From positions 121,533 to 185,532 of the forward strand of contig NZ_JACJPV010000005.1 in assembly GCF_014696225.1 (NCBI RefSeq): DNA of 64,000 bases, written 5' to 3'. Shown here piece by piece: positions 9,613 through 18,296 of the stretch. The notes beneath the pieces were generated by a model, which made no database searches, was not told the DNA's origin, and saw only the letters and a list, made by a program, of their open reading frames with translations. This DNA is from Anabaena sp. FACHB-1237. GTDB lineage: Bacteria; Cyanobacteriota; Cyanobacteriia; Cyanobacteriales; Nostocaceae. Both the position numbers and the translations under genes were made by a program. The first letter of the stretch is position 1. Each line of letters opens with the position of its first letter.

Positions 9613-10428
9613 TTAATACACGCTACATTTATTCTGTAGCCATTTATCAATATCTTTTAATATTTGGTGGGGTATTTCCCAGGGGAAAAGATGGGCTGTG
9701 TTGGGGTAACATTGCCACTGACAGTTTTTCAGATTTTGGGCTGTTTCTAAGCTGGATTGGGCTGTAATATGACGGTCTTGTTCTCCTGCAAGTATTAAAG
9801 TAGGACATTCAATTTTATGCAAGTCCGGTAAACGATTATAACCTTCCCGGATGGCGTTGTAAAGAGATTTTGTTGCACTAGCTGATGTTTGTAAATATGC
9901 TGATACTGCTGCTTTGGCTATATATTGATATGCGATGTTCGTATGCTGTTGGATGAGGTAACGAAACAGCGATCGCTTGCCAAATGTTTCTATATTCCAT
10001 TGCCAACTAGGTTTAATATAATTCAATACACCTGCTATTCCTGTATACAGGTTATCTGTCCAGGAAATGGGGGGATGATTTCCTTGGGGTCGGGCGGCAC
10101 TGGCGACTAAAATTAATCCTGTGACTCGTTGTGGTAGTTTCAGGGCGAGTTCTAAAGATAAAATGCCTCCTAGCGACCATCCCAGGAGCATAAATTTATC
10201 AATTTCTAAGCGGTTTAATAGGGTTTCTAGGTCGCTTAAATGGTCTGTCATGGCAAAATCACCAAAAAAGCGACTTTTGCCGTATCCGCGCAAATCTGGA
10301 GCGATGGTTTGATATTTTTCAGATAAATGATCTGTGAAGATGGCCATGCTAGATGCGGAACCGGGATGGCCATGTAAGCAGAGGATAGGGAAACCTTGGC
10401 CTTGAAGGCGATAATTAAGATGGATCAC
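9613..10428 (-). CDS. Alpha/beta-fold hydrolase
   Basis: 271 residues. Typical alpha/beta hydrolase signs: oxyanion-hole segment [12 protein letters not shown] (residues ~16-27), [12 protein letters not shown], nucleophile elbow GWSLGG with the serine, acidic residue in [11 protein letters not shown], and histidine in NTAHLFPWE. The triad Ser-Asp-His therefore appears complete. Substrate cannot be told from sequence. Its start overlaps the stop of hisC by four bases (10425-10428), so the two are one transcription unit and translationally coupled, although no functional link to histidine synthesis is obvious. Confidence 0.9.
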   Translation of the reverse strand: MIHLNYRLQGQGFPILCLHGHPGSASSMAIFTDHLSEKYQTIAPDLRGYGKSRFFGDFAMTDHLSDLETLLNRLEIDKFMLLGWSLGGILSLELALKLPQRVTGLILVASAARPQGNHPPISWTDNLYTGIAGVLNYIKPSWQWNIETFGKRSLFRYLIQQHTNIAYQYIAKAAVSAYLQTSASATKSLYNAIREGYNRLPDLHKIECPTLILAGEQDRHITAQSSLETAQNLKNCQWQCYPNTAHLFPWEIPHQILKDIDKWLQNKCSVY

Positions 10429-11564
10429 TTAATTCCTATTTGTGTTAATGCAGTTTCTATTCTTGCCAGGGTATGGGCATTTTCTGCCGGTGTACCAAGG
10501 GTAATACGTAGGGCTTGGGGAAGTAGTCTGACCAGTGTACCTTGATTTTTGAGTTGTTGATGTAGTTCTGGTAATGCGGAGGAATGTTGAGGTTGCAGCC
10601 GCAAATAAACAAAGTTGGTAGAACTAGGGGTAATTTCTAGGGATGAATGTGCTGATAATGACGTGATTAATTTTGTTCTTTCTGCTAGGGTTTCGGGAAT
10701 TGTGTCTAGTAGTTGAGCGCGGTTTTCTAGAGACGTTAAGGCAGCCATGATGGAAAAACTTGGCAGGTTATAGGGTAGACGAACTTTTTCTAAAATAGCG
10801 ATCGCTTGGGGGTGGCCAATACAATAACCTACGCGCATGGCTGCTAACCGAAAGGCTTTGGAAAATGTCCGTAATACTACCCAGTTAGGATATTGCAATA
10901 TTTCAGATACTAAAGTTGTTTGACTAAATTCAAAGTAGGCTTCATCTATAACTACTAATGTTTCTGGTGATAAACTTTTGAGCCAGTTTATTTCTGCTTT
11001 AGTTAAGCAGTTAGCAGTAGGTGAGTTGGGATGAACTACAAAAACGGTACGAATAGGAGGATTTTGTGTATTAGTAATGGCTGCTTGGGCTGCTTCTAGG
11101 TTTATTTCAAAATTTTGCTCGTTTCTATTAACTGTAACTACAGGAATGCCTAATGTTTGGGCTAAAATCGCATACATAGAGAAGGTAGGTTTAGCTACTA
11201 ATATAGAACCTTCTCCTTTTAAGCAAGTGGCAATTAACAGCGATCTAATTAATTCATCTGAACCATTACCAACGGATATGTTTAGAGATGTGAAGGTAGA
11301 GGTGGGAAGATTCGCGGATTCGTTAACATATTCAGCGATCGCATTTTTCAGATTTTCATGACTACCATCGGGGTAACGATTAGTTTCTATAGTTTGCTGA
11401 TAATACCCAGCTAATTTTTCCTTAATTTCTGTTGGTAAGTCTAAAGGACTTTCATTAGTATCTAATCTATCAAACTGAATATTAACTGGTGCTGCTGTAT
11501 CACTACCAGGATGAGGTTTGTAAGCATCAAATTGAGACAAATCTGAACGGATAAATTTAAGCAT
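10425..11564 (-). CDS. hisC: Histidinol-phosphate aminotransferase
   Basis: 379 residues, fold-type I PLP enzyme. Visible features are [11 protein letters not shown] near the N-terminus, [49 protein letters not shown], and the Schiff-base lysine in [18 protein letters not shown]. It converts imidazole-acetol phosphate and glutamate to histidinol phosphate in histidine synthesis. The N-terminus contains a short insert ([18 protein letters not shown]) seen in many cyanobacterial homologues. It is the upstream gene of a two-gene unit with the hydrolase. Other aminotransferase specificities such as aromatic amino acids are possible but less likely. Confidence 0.93.
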   Translation of the reverse strand: MLKFIRSDLSQFDAYKPHPGSDTAAPVNIQFDRLDTNESPLDLPTEIKEKLAGYYQQTIETNRYPDGSHENLKNAIAEYVNESANLPTSTFTSLNISVGNGSDELIRSLLIATCLKGEGSILVAKPTFSMYAILAQTLGIPVVTVNRNEQNFEINLEAAQAAITNTQNPPIRTVFVVHPNSPTANCLTKAEINWLKSLSPETLVVIDEAYFEFSQTTLVSEILQYPNWVVLRTFSKAFRLAAMRVGYCIGHPQAIAILEKVRLPYNLPSFSIMAALTSLENRAQLLDTIPETLAERTKLITSLSAHSSLEITPSSTNFVYLRLQPQHSSALPELHQQLKNQGTLVRLLPQALRITLGTPAENAHTLARIETALTQIGIK

Positions 11565-11897
11565 GATTAGATAAATTAGGTTTGGTTAAGATAAGTATGA
11601 TTGAAATATGGTTTGATTTCACGCAGAGGCGCGGAGCTTCAGAGAGGAGGATGTTCGATTATATATTAGGCATCTGAAACTTTTAATTAACCTGTGTAGA
11701 GACGTTTCATGGAACGTCTCTACACTCTTTTTCACCAAATGTCTATTGTTTGAGTATCATAACTATGATCAAATGATATCAAATATTGTGCATTTTATTG
11801 TACATTCAGACAGAAAACACAACTATCTGGAGTGATGGGAAGTTTTGTAGTTGATGTTAAACACCATATTGAATAACCATATTGAAGAGAGGTAAGA
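11565..11897. other. Intergenic region upstream of the cas remnants
   Basis: Separates hisC (leftward) from the small gene at 11898 (rightward), so both promoters should lie here. It holds a 13-base-pair stem palindrome (11694-11725). The A/T-rich stretch 11755-11880 with scattered TATTGT/TGTACA blocks is the likely promoter zone of the cas unit. No gene seen. Confidence 0.5.
11694..11725. repeat. Palindrome GTGTAGAGACGTT...AACGTCTCTACAC
   Basis: Exact 13-base inverted repeat around a six-base loop (TCATGG). GTAGAGACGT palindromes are dispersed repeats in cyanobacterial genomes. It follows neither gene on its strand closely, so a termination role is unproven. Confidence 0.75.
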
Positions 11898-12068
11898 ATG
11901 TCTAAACTAGGGTTTAAATTCTTTTCTGTTACTGCATTAGTACCGACATTATTAATTTCACAATTACAACAAAATACAGCATTTACAGATCAACAACTAA
12001 ATCAACAAGTGATGTTAGCAGCGTTGACTTATCAAGCGTTTAATTTAGCCAGAACTTACCAAACTTGA
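11898..12068 (+). CDS. Small protein of unknown function overlapping the cas remnant
   Basis: 56 residues, MSKLGFKFFSVTALVPTLLI at the N-terminus then QQLNQQVMLAALTYQAFNLA. GAGAGG lies 7 bases before ATG. Residues 5-24 are hydrophobic and resemble a signal peptide or membrane anchor. Its TGA overlaps the ATG of the Cas3-Cas1 chimera (TGATG at 12066-12070), so translation is likely coupled. I do not recognise it. Given what happened downstream it may itself be a leftover or internal fusion of a longer gene. Confidence 0.5.
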   Translation: MSKLGFKFFSVTALVPTLLISQLQQNTAFTDQQLNQQVMLAALTYQAFNLARTYQT

Positions 12069-12634
12069 TGATAGATGCACACTTCAAAGCCTTGACCACT
12101 TTTCAGCCACGCAACTTTCAACGAGAAGTTATTACCAAACTCCTCCACCGTCAAGATATCCTCCTCCGCGCACCCACAGGTTCAGGAAAAACCGAAACAG
12201 CGATCGCCCCTGTCAATTCACTTTTAAGTTTCGCCTATGCTTTATTGCAATGTCAAGTCATGGCAGCTGTTAATGTGGCTGGATTAGATCCTTATATTGG
12301 TTATTTACATGAGGTTCATCATGGTCAACCAGCAATGGTTTTAGATTTAATGGAGGAATTTCGAGCTTTGATAGCTGACAGTTTAGTGTTGTCTATTTTA
12401 AATAAGCAAGAAATTAAACCAAATGATTTTAATGAAAGTTTGGGTGCTTATAGACTGAAAGATAATGCCAAAAAAACCTTTTTGGAAGTTTTCAACAAAA
12501 AAATGAATGATGAATTTAAACACCCTGTGTTTGATTATCGTTGTACTTACAGACGTGCTATAGAGTTACAAGCTAGGTTACTAAGTCGGCACTTACAAGA
12601 AGGAGTTCCTTACAAACCTTTAATTCTAAGATAA
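12068..12634 (+). pseudogene. Chimeric Cas3 (N-terminus) - Cas1 (C-terminus) remnant
   Basis: 188 residues in one open frame. Residues 1-47 look like the start of a Cas3 helicase: FQPRNFQREVITKLL followed by Walker A APTGSGKT (35-42) and ETAIAP. From residue ~49 it is the C-terminal part of Cas1: VNSLLSFAYALL, GLDPYIGYLHEVHHG, DLMEEFRALIADSLV, and CTYRRAIELQARLL near the end. The Cas1 histidine of GYLH (H81) and the acidic DLMEEFR segment remain, but the Cas1 N-terminal domain and first catalytic glutamate are gone. So is all of Cas3 after motif I. An internal deletion removing the rest of cas3, any effector genes and the 5' part of cas1 explains this. The join is at about 12208-12213, directly beside a HIP1 octamer (12200-12207). 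cas2 follows after 7 bases. Confidence 0.88.
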
Positions 12635-12641
12635 TCTTAAG

Positions 12642-12935
12642 ATGACAACACAGTTTTATCTCATAATTTACGACTTACCAGATAGTAAACCCGCCAATAA
12701 AAGACGAACTCGTTTACATAAAATGTTGAGCGGCTACGGAAAATGGACTCAATATAGTGTGTTTGAATGTTTTTTAACTACTGTACAATTTGCTCAGTTA
12801 CAGACTAAAATGGAGAAGTTGATTAAAGCTGATGAAGATTCTATTAGGATTTATGTACTAGATGCTGGTAGTGTGAAAAAAACTATCACTTATGGTTCCG
12901 AAACCCCTAGACAAGAACAAGTGATCATTATATAA
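12642..12935 (+). CDS. cas2: CRISPR-associated endoribonuclease Cas2
   Basis: 97 residues of the standard Cas2 ferredoxin-like fold: FYLIIYDLPDSKPANKRRTRLHKML with the conserved aspartate of YDLPD, YGKWTQYSVFECFLT, and DEDSIRIYVLDAGSV. Length and motifs are intact. In functional systems it is the central dimer of the Cas1-Cas2 integrase. Here its partner Cas1 is truncated in the gene 7 bases upstream, so this locus cannot make a normal integrase unless Cas1 comes from elsewhere in the genome. Real and intact by sequence. Confidence 0.95.
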   Translation: MTTQFYLIIYDLPDSKPANKRRTRLHKMLSGYGKWTQYSVFECFLTTVQFAQLQTKMEKLIKADEDSIRIYVLDAGSVKKTITYGSETPRQEQVIII

Positions 12936-13146
12936 TTACTACATCAGCTTAATTTTTTGGCGGACCTGGAGCGAGGTCAAAAACCCTGGGGGGTCCGCCA
13001 AATCTCCAGAACCTTGATAATTGAATAGTTTTAGCGTTTTTTTAGTTTCAGTTGGAACTTACTCTAAAGCCTGAAATGAGGTTTTTTGAGAGGTCCGCCA
13101 AATTCCCCCCTACAGTCTGCTCCCAGACTATGTTTCAGAGGTCGGG
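12936..13146 (+). promoter_or_regulatory. CRISPR leader between cas2 and the array
   Basis: Roughly 210 bases between cas2 and the first repeat. It contains an inverted repeat GGCGGACC (12959-12966) / GGTCCGCC (12992-12999) with an inner CCTGG-rich part. A second GAGGTCCGCCAAATTCCCCC lies at about 13090-13109. Such GGTCCGCCAAA blocks beside arrays recur in cyanobacterial leaders as I recall. The first hairpin could also terminate the cas2 transcript. The array reads rightward from here, as shown by the repeat 3' end ACTGAAAC that forms the usual crRNA handle. Confidence 0.7.
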
Positions 13147-16122
13147 GTTTCTAAACCAATAATCCCCGCAAGGGGACTGAAACACGGGCGTACCGGAATT
13201 GAACAGGAATCTGACAACTCGCCAAGGTTTCTAAACCAATAATCCCCGCAAGGGGACTGAAACTAAGTTCACCAGTTCTCGTGTTGATGGCGATGAACTC
13301 CTGTTTCTAAACCAATAATCCCCGCAAGGGGACTGAAACAATCTTTTCCCATCTATTTTAAAATTGGGTTGGATGTTTCTAAACCAATAATCCCCGCAAG
13401 GGGACTGAAACATTGTTAGTTCATATCTCATCGTGTCATCTAAATCAAAGTTTCTAAACCAATAATCCCCGCAAGGGGACTGAAACGTTGCCTTAACCAC
13501 CCAAGGGTGGGTAGAAAGCTGACCATAAGTTTCTAAACCAATAATCCCCGCAAGGGGACTGAAACACATTAAATATTTACTCCTAGGTTCTGAGATAGTT
13601 GTGTTTCTAAACCAATAATCCCCGCAAGGGGACTGAAACCCAACACCAGTAACAGCATCACCACTAATAAAAATTGTTTCTAAACCAATAATCCCCGCAA
13701 GGGGACTGAAACCATCTTCCTCTTCTACGGCGACATAGCCGCCTATTTGTTTCTAAACCAATAATCCCCGCAAGGGGACTGAAACTAGCTTCTTTCAGGT
13801 CCTCTTCTGTTGGTACATAGTTTCTAAACCAATAATCCCCGCAAGGGGACTGAAACCAGCCTCAAGACTTTCAACCACTTCGTTAATTAGCGTTTCTAAA
13901 CCAATAATCCCCGCAAGGGGACTGAAACAAACTTTTTGTCGTGGTATTCCCTATCCGTCATGGTTGAGTTTCTAAACCAATAATCCCCGCAAGGGGACTG
14001 AAACACGCAATCAAAGGATAGTTCTCCTCCACTGATCCTGTCAAGGTTTCTAAACCAATAATCCCCGCAAGGGGACTGAAACACAACCCTAGCCGCGTCC
14101 ACAGATTACATTCTCTATAGAGTTTCTAAACCAATAATCCCCGCAAGGGGACTGAAACACGGAAAATTTTTTGCTCATTGCTGACATATATATTGTTTCT
14201 AAACCAATAATCCCCGCAAGGGGACTGAAACCGATACGTCCCCGCTAGACATCATGAGAATCATCAGTTTCTAAACCAATAATCCCCGCAAGGGGACTGA
14301 AACTAGCAAGGATCCTAGCAATTCTGCTAATCCTAAAAGTTTCTAAACCAATAATCCCCGCAAGGGGACTGAAACAAGCGAGTATAATTTGTGACTTACT
14401 TCATTCTCAAGGGTTTCTAAACCAATAATCCCCGCAAGGGGACTGAAACCATAATTCTCTGACTTGACTAATTTTCAAATTACGCTGGTTTCTAAACCAA
14501 TAATCCCCGCAAGGGGACTGAAACAACCAAAGACTGCTGTCAGTGGAATCAAGGACACTACAGGTTTCTAAACCAATAATCCCCGCAAGGGGACTGAAAC
14601 TTAGATTTCCTTCAGCATCACGATATGCCTTACCACGTTTCTAAACCAATAATCCCCGCAAGGGGACTGAAACTTATATATTTTATCACACTCTGCAACT
14701 TTTAATTTTCTTGGTTTCTAAACCAATAATCCCCGCAAGGGGACTGAAACAGCTCTTTCTCTATATCAAGCTTTAACCACAGCTCTGTGTTGGTTTCTAA
14801 ACCAATAATCCCCGCAAGGGGACTGAAACGCTATTTGCTCATCAGTCAATAATTCTGGAATTTCTGGTTTCTAAACCAATAATCCCCGCAAGGGGACTGA
14901 AACGATGCATAGTCAATTCCCTCGAACATTAAATCCTGCAATCGTTTCTAAACCAATAATCCCCGCAAGGGGACTGAAACGGAATTGCTCCATACTACTT
15001 ATAAAACTGTTCCATGTTTCTAAACCAATAATCCCCGCAAGGGGACTGAAACTGGAGCAATTCCCACTGCTTTATATGCAAAAATTTGATGCTGGTTTCT
15101 AAACCAATAATCCCCGCAAGGGGACTGAAACACATCACTTGTTTTAGGGGTAATATTTACCCCTATGTTTCTAAACCAATAATCCCCGCAAGGGGACTGA
15201 AACTTTTCATGATTTTCTTAAATAAGTTTATAATTATATTAACAGTTTCTAAACCAATAATCCCCGCAAGGGGACTGAAACCTATTACTTTGTACTTCAT
15301 TTTCATAATCCCTCTAGTTTCTAAACCAATAATCCCCGCAAGGGGACTGAAACAAATTCGTTCACCCTATTCTGGAGAGACAATTGTGTATCGGGGGTTT
15401 CTAAACCAATAATCCCCGCAAGGGGACTGAAACAAGGAACTCAGAAATGAAGCGATAGCAATGATGCGACTAACGTTTCTAAACCAATAATCCCCGCAAG
15501 GGGACTGAAACTCATCTCGCACTACCGTTTTCTTAATTTCTTTCAAGGTTTCTAAACCAATAATCCCCGCAAGGGGACTGAAACGTTAGAGAGACCGATG
15601 AACTGACTGTGCAAACAGCCAGTCAGGTTTCTAAACCAATAATCCCCGCAAGGGGACTGAAACCTGCGGTAGGTGGTTTAATGCCTGCCAATTCAGAGTT
15701 TCGTTTCTAAACCAATAATCCCCGCAAGGGGACTGAAACATTGAGCGTACATTTGCGCCTCTGGCTGATTAGCAAATCTAGGTTTCTAAACCAATAATCC
15801 CCGCAAGGGGACTGAAACTATACTTATTTTTTCTGTTTAATCCAATTTGATATAAGTTCACGGTTTCTAAACCAATAATCCCCGCAAGGGGACTGAAACA
15901 GAACAAACCCTCCAGGCTGTCTAGCGTTATTAATAGTTTCTAAACCAATAATCCCCGCAAGGGGACTGAAACTTTTCCGAATGTTAGATTTGTCATTGTT
16001 TTTTTTTCCTTGTTTCTAAACCAATAATCCCCGCAAGGGGACTGAAACCTATCCAGCAAGCAAAAGAGGTAAAAAGGAATCAATCGTTTCTAAACCAATA
16101 ATCCCCGCAAGGGGACTGAAAC
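13147..16122 (+). CRISPR. CRISPR array, 40 repeats and 39 spacers
   Basis: Direct repeat of 37 bases beginning GTTTCTAAACCAATAATCC and ending GCAAGGGGACTGAAAC. First copy at 13147-13183, last at 16086-16122. I located 40 copies (starts include 13227, 13303, 13375, 13450, 13529 and on to 15936, 16012, 16086). All read identical, including the last one, with no decayed distal repeat. Spacers are about 34-44 bases, so the unit length varies from 71 to 81. An inner stem CCCC GCAA GGGG lies in the repeat. Spacers 25 (14981-15015) and 26 (15053-15094) begin with 12-base sequences that are exact reverse complements. Adjacent cas genes are reduced to cas2 plus a Cas3-Cas1 chimera, so processing and interference need proteins encoded elsewhere. 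Confidence 0.99.
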
Positions 16123-16258
16123 ATAAATTATCTAACTCAGACGATCAAGACATCTACTTAGGTGCTATAAAAATATGAATCCCTGTTTTGGGTTGACACT
16201 TATAAGAAAATATTTTAAATTTATGATTATTAGGTTTGACATAAGAATTGTCTACATT

Positions 16259-17161
16259 ATGAATAAACACAAGTGCTTTTTAGGGTTAGCTATATTAGCT
16301 ACTTTAGTCACGACTCCTGCTCAAGCTGAGGAAGTTTCTAGCAAGGCATCCGATTTAATGGTTCAAAGTTATAGTTTGAATGATTCATTAGATCAAAACA
16401 CTAATAACAATCAACCAATTAATACCCCAGGATCGATATATAACAGTAGTGATATTGATTCTAAACCGTCTGCAAGTAATTACTGGTATGTAAGCAGAAG
16501 TGTTGGTAGTGCTTCTCCGGGTATAGAAAAAAATACTGCTTTTATTGCTGAGAATAGAACTAATAGAACTATATCTCAGGATCAAATAAAAGTAGTACAA
16601 GGAATAGGATACAGAGTCATTAAACTACGTTTATCAGATACTGGTGTTTCAGTTGGTAGTGTTATCGCTTGGGGATTTGGTGGATTAATCCAAAAAAGAT
16701 CCACTGATTGGGTACGTTTAGAAATAAACGGCAATCAAGTCAGGGTAGTACATACAACCAGAACAACTAATGCGATTACTCAGTTTTCTAAATGGTGGGA
16801 TCATCCTGTCAGAAAAATTGCTTTTAAACCAGATTCTTGTACAGTAGATAATGTCCAGAAAACAGGTGAATCAGATACAGAAACGAAACTGAGAGAACTA
16901 AAAAAATTGTATGATTCTAAACTGATAACAGAACGAGAGTATCTAGATTCACGAAGTAAAATCCTGAGTCAAATTAATACAAATACAACTCCAACCACTA
17001 CAACTAATTTAGATTGTGTTGTAGTTAAAGAAAATGGGATCATAGAACTCAAAGATATAAATTTGTTGACCAAAGGAGAATTTAAAATTGAATATTTAGA
17101 AAGCGGTGAATGGAAATATGCGGCCTTCCGAGTTCCGGAAAAAGAATTTGGTAGTAACTAG
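16259..17161 (+). CDS. Secreted protein with a SHOCT-like segment, unknown function
   Basis: 300 residues from ATG 16259, chosen because MNKHKCFLGLAILATLVTTP AQA is a clean signal peptide with a cleavage site after AQA (about residue 23). An in-frame upstream ATG at 16175 would bury it. After a low-complexity Asn/Ser stretch comes a beta-rich region (~75-190). Then ETKLRELKKLYDSKLITERE YLDSR matches the SHOCT pattern (leucines, short linker, I-T-x-x-E-Y/F). A C-terminal tail ends EYLESGEWKYAAFRVPEKEF. SHOCT segments mediate oligomerisation or ligand binding in unrelated proteins. Nothing ties it to the CRISPR array 137 bases upstream. Confidence 0.7.
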   Translation: MNKHKCFLGLAILATLVTTPAQAEEVSSKASDLMVQSYSLNDSLDQNTNNNQPINTPGSIYNSSDIDSKPSASNYWYVSRSVGSASPGIEKNTAFIAENRTNRTISQDQIKVVQGIGYRVIKLRLSDTGVSVGSVIAWGFGGLIQKRSTDWVRLEINGNQVRVVHTTRTTNAITQFSKWWDHPVRKIAFKPDSCTVDNVQKTGESDTETKLRELKKLYDSKLITEREYLDSRSKILSQINTNTTPTTTTNLDCVVVKENGIIELKDINLLTKGEFKIEYLESGEWKYAAFRVPEKEFGSN

Positions 17162-17166
17162 TACAC

Positions 17167-17252
17167 GGACTTACGCAAAATAGAAAGTAGGGGTAATTCA
17201 TGAATTACCCCTACGCAAGAATAAGGTTTTGAGTGGAATCTGGAGTAAGTCC
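17167..17252. mobile_element. MITE-like element, family D copy 1 (GGACTTACGCA ends)
   Basis: Begins GGACTTACGCAAAATAG and ends TGGAGTAAGTCC, an imperfect inverted terminal repeat. Inside is an exact palindrome GTAGGGGTAATTC / GAATTACCCCTAC. Ends of this type are shared with 40166-40305 and 55823-55944. Confidence 0.7.
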
Positions 17253-17299
17253 TATAAATAACCTACTGCTGGTAAAATCAAGTTTTATTCCTGAATCCT

Positions 17300-17328
17300 G
17301 TAGGGGTTTAGCATTGCTAAACCCCTAC
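17300..17328. repeat. Palindrome GTAGGGGTTTAGC...GCTAAACCCCTAC
   Basis: Perfect inverted repeat with 13-base arms around ATT, 110 bases before cutA. A widespread dispersed palindrome type in filamentous cyanobacteria; no tract of T follows. Confidence 0.75.
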
Positions 17329-17440
17329 ATCCTAATAGTGATAGTTATAGCTATAGCTGATGGCGATCGCCTACCCATACTATCAAATTCTGGAAAAATC
17401 AACCTAATTCCTCAAAACAACTAACTAATACTTAATCAAG

Positions 17441-17761
17441 ATGGAATACATTTTTGTTTACGTCACTTGTAAAGACCGTAGCGAAGCCCTTAATATAGGT
17501 AAAGCTGTAGTCACAGCGCGTTTTGCTGCCTGTGCTAATATAATTGATAGTATAGATAGTATTTATTGGTGGAACAATGAATTACAAATAGAAAAGGAAG
17601 CAATTTTAATTATGAAATCCCGCCGTGATTTATTTACACAATTAATGGAAAAAGTAAAATTAATGCATTCCTATGAAGTCCCTTGTATTGTAGCTTTACC
17701 AATAGAAAATGGAAATCAAGATTATCTACATTGGTTAGTTACAGAAACTAATACTATGTAA
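17441..17761 (+). CDS. cutA: Divalent cation tolerance protein CutA
   Basis: 106 residues covering the complete CutA1 fold: IFVYVTCKDRSEALNIGKAVV, RFAACANIIDSIDSIYWWNNELQIEKEAILIMKS, and SYEVPCIVALPIENGNQDYLHWL. CutA forms very stable trimers related to PII signalling proteins. Its role in copper tolerance is historical and its function in cyanobacteria is uncertain. The gene is alone, with repeat-filled DNA on both sides. A HIP1 octamer lies ~75 bases upstream of the start. Confidence 0.95.
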   Translation: MEYIFVYVTCKDRSEALNIGKAVVTARFAACANIIDSIDSIYWWNNELQIEKEAILIMKSRRDLFTQLMEKVKLMHSYEVPCIVALPIENGNQDYLHWLVTETNTM

Positions 17762-17795
17762 CAATACTAAATGAGATATAAATAACAATATACCG

Positions 17796-17965
17796 ATAGA
17801 ATGTTTTTAAAGTCTAAATGAATACTAAAATGGACAATTCCAAATTGTATTTACCGCTATAGCTTTCACATTAAGTTGACACCAATAATCTCATACTTTA
17901 CCCCTACTTCCTAATCTTAATGACTACAGGTATATATTCGCCCAATCCAAAACTATATCAATCAT
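17796..17965. repeat. Decayed relic of element family E
   Basis: The left side GAATGTTTTTAAAGTCTAAATG and AATACTAAAATGG match the left end of the element at 43976, and TATATTCGCCCAAT at 17933 matches its right part. The outer right end is not recognisable. Probably a degraded copy of the same non-autonomous element. Confidence 0.45.
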
Positions 17966-18149
17966 GTCAATAATTTCTTAACTAAGATAACACTCTATTC
18001 TTAATCTAGCTCGACAATTTACTGGAAAAATGTCACATGATTGTTAAATTTATTTAAGTCTTAAACAACACTGTGATAGTTAGGATCAAATCACTATAGA
18101 ATGTTCTATAAACAACGTACCACTTATAGTTTAAGATCAAAATTAACTT

Positions 18150-18279
18150 AAAATTCAGGCGTTGGTGAACTCAGGTATAAAATTGAGAAATCCAAAATTT
18201 GAAACTTTGCGTCTAACGCAAGTGCTTCGCTAATGCGCGAAATAAATATCATACCCCAATTCAGCAACGCCAAAATTCA
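18150..18279. mobile_element. MITE family A copy 1 with 8-bp target duplication
   Basis: Core 18158-18271 (114 bases). Left end GGCGTTGGTGAACTCAGG and right end CCAATTCAGCAACGCC are inverted repeats with few mismatches over 21 bases. The core is flanked by the exact direct repeat AAAATTCA (18150-18157 and 18272-18279), as expected for a target-site duplication. It ends 25 bases before the corA start, so corA's 5' untranslated region or promoter must include it. Related to the copy at 24057-24175. Confidence 0.88.
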
Positions 18280-18296
18280 CACTACTAGATAACATT

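Noticed and set aside
13231..14102. Open frames on the minus strand crossing the CRISPR array (for example 13231-13569 and 13896-14102)
   Set aside because: They read repeated 'FQSPCGDYWFRN' units that are translations of the CRISPR repeat, not proteins. The same applies to plus-strand frames at 14905-15412 (VSKPIIPARGLK).
15132..15166. Spacer 27 contains an inverted repeat AGGGGTAA...TTACCCCT, resembling the palindrome at 17187
   Set aside because: Only the generic GGGGTAA/TTACCCC arms are shared; the centres differ, so self-targeting is not supported.
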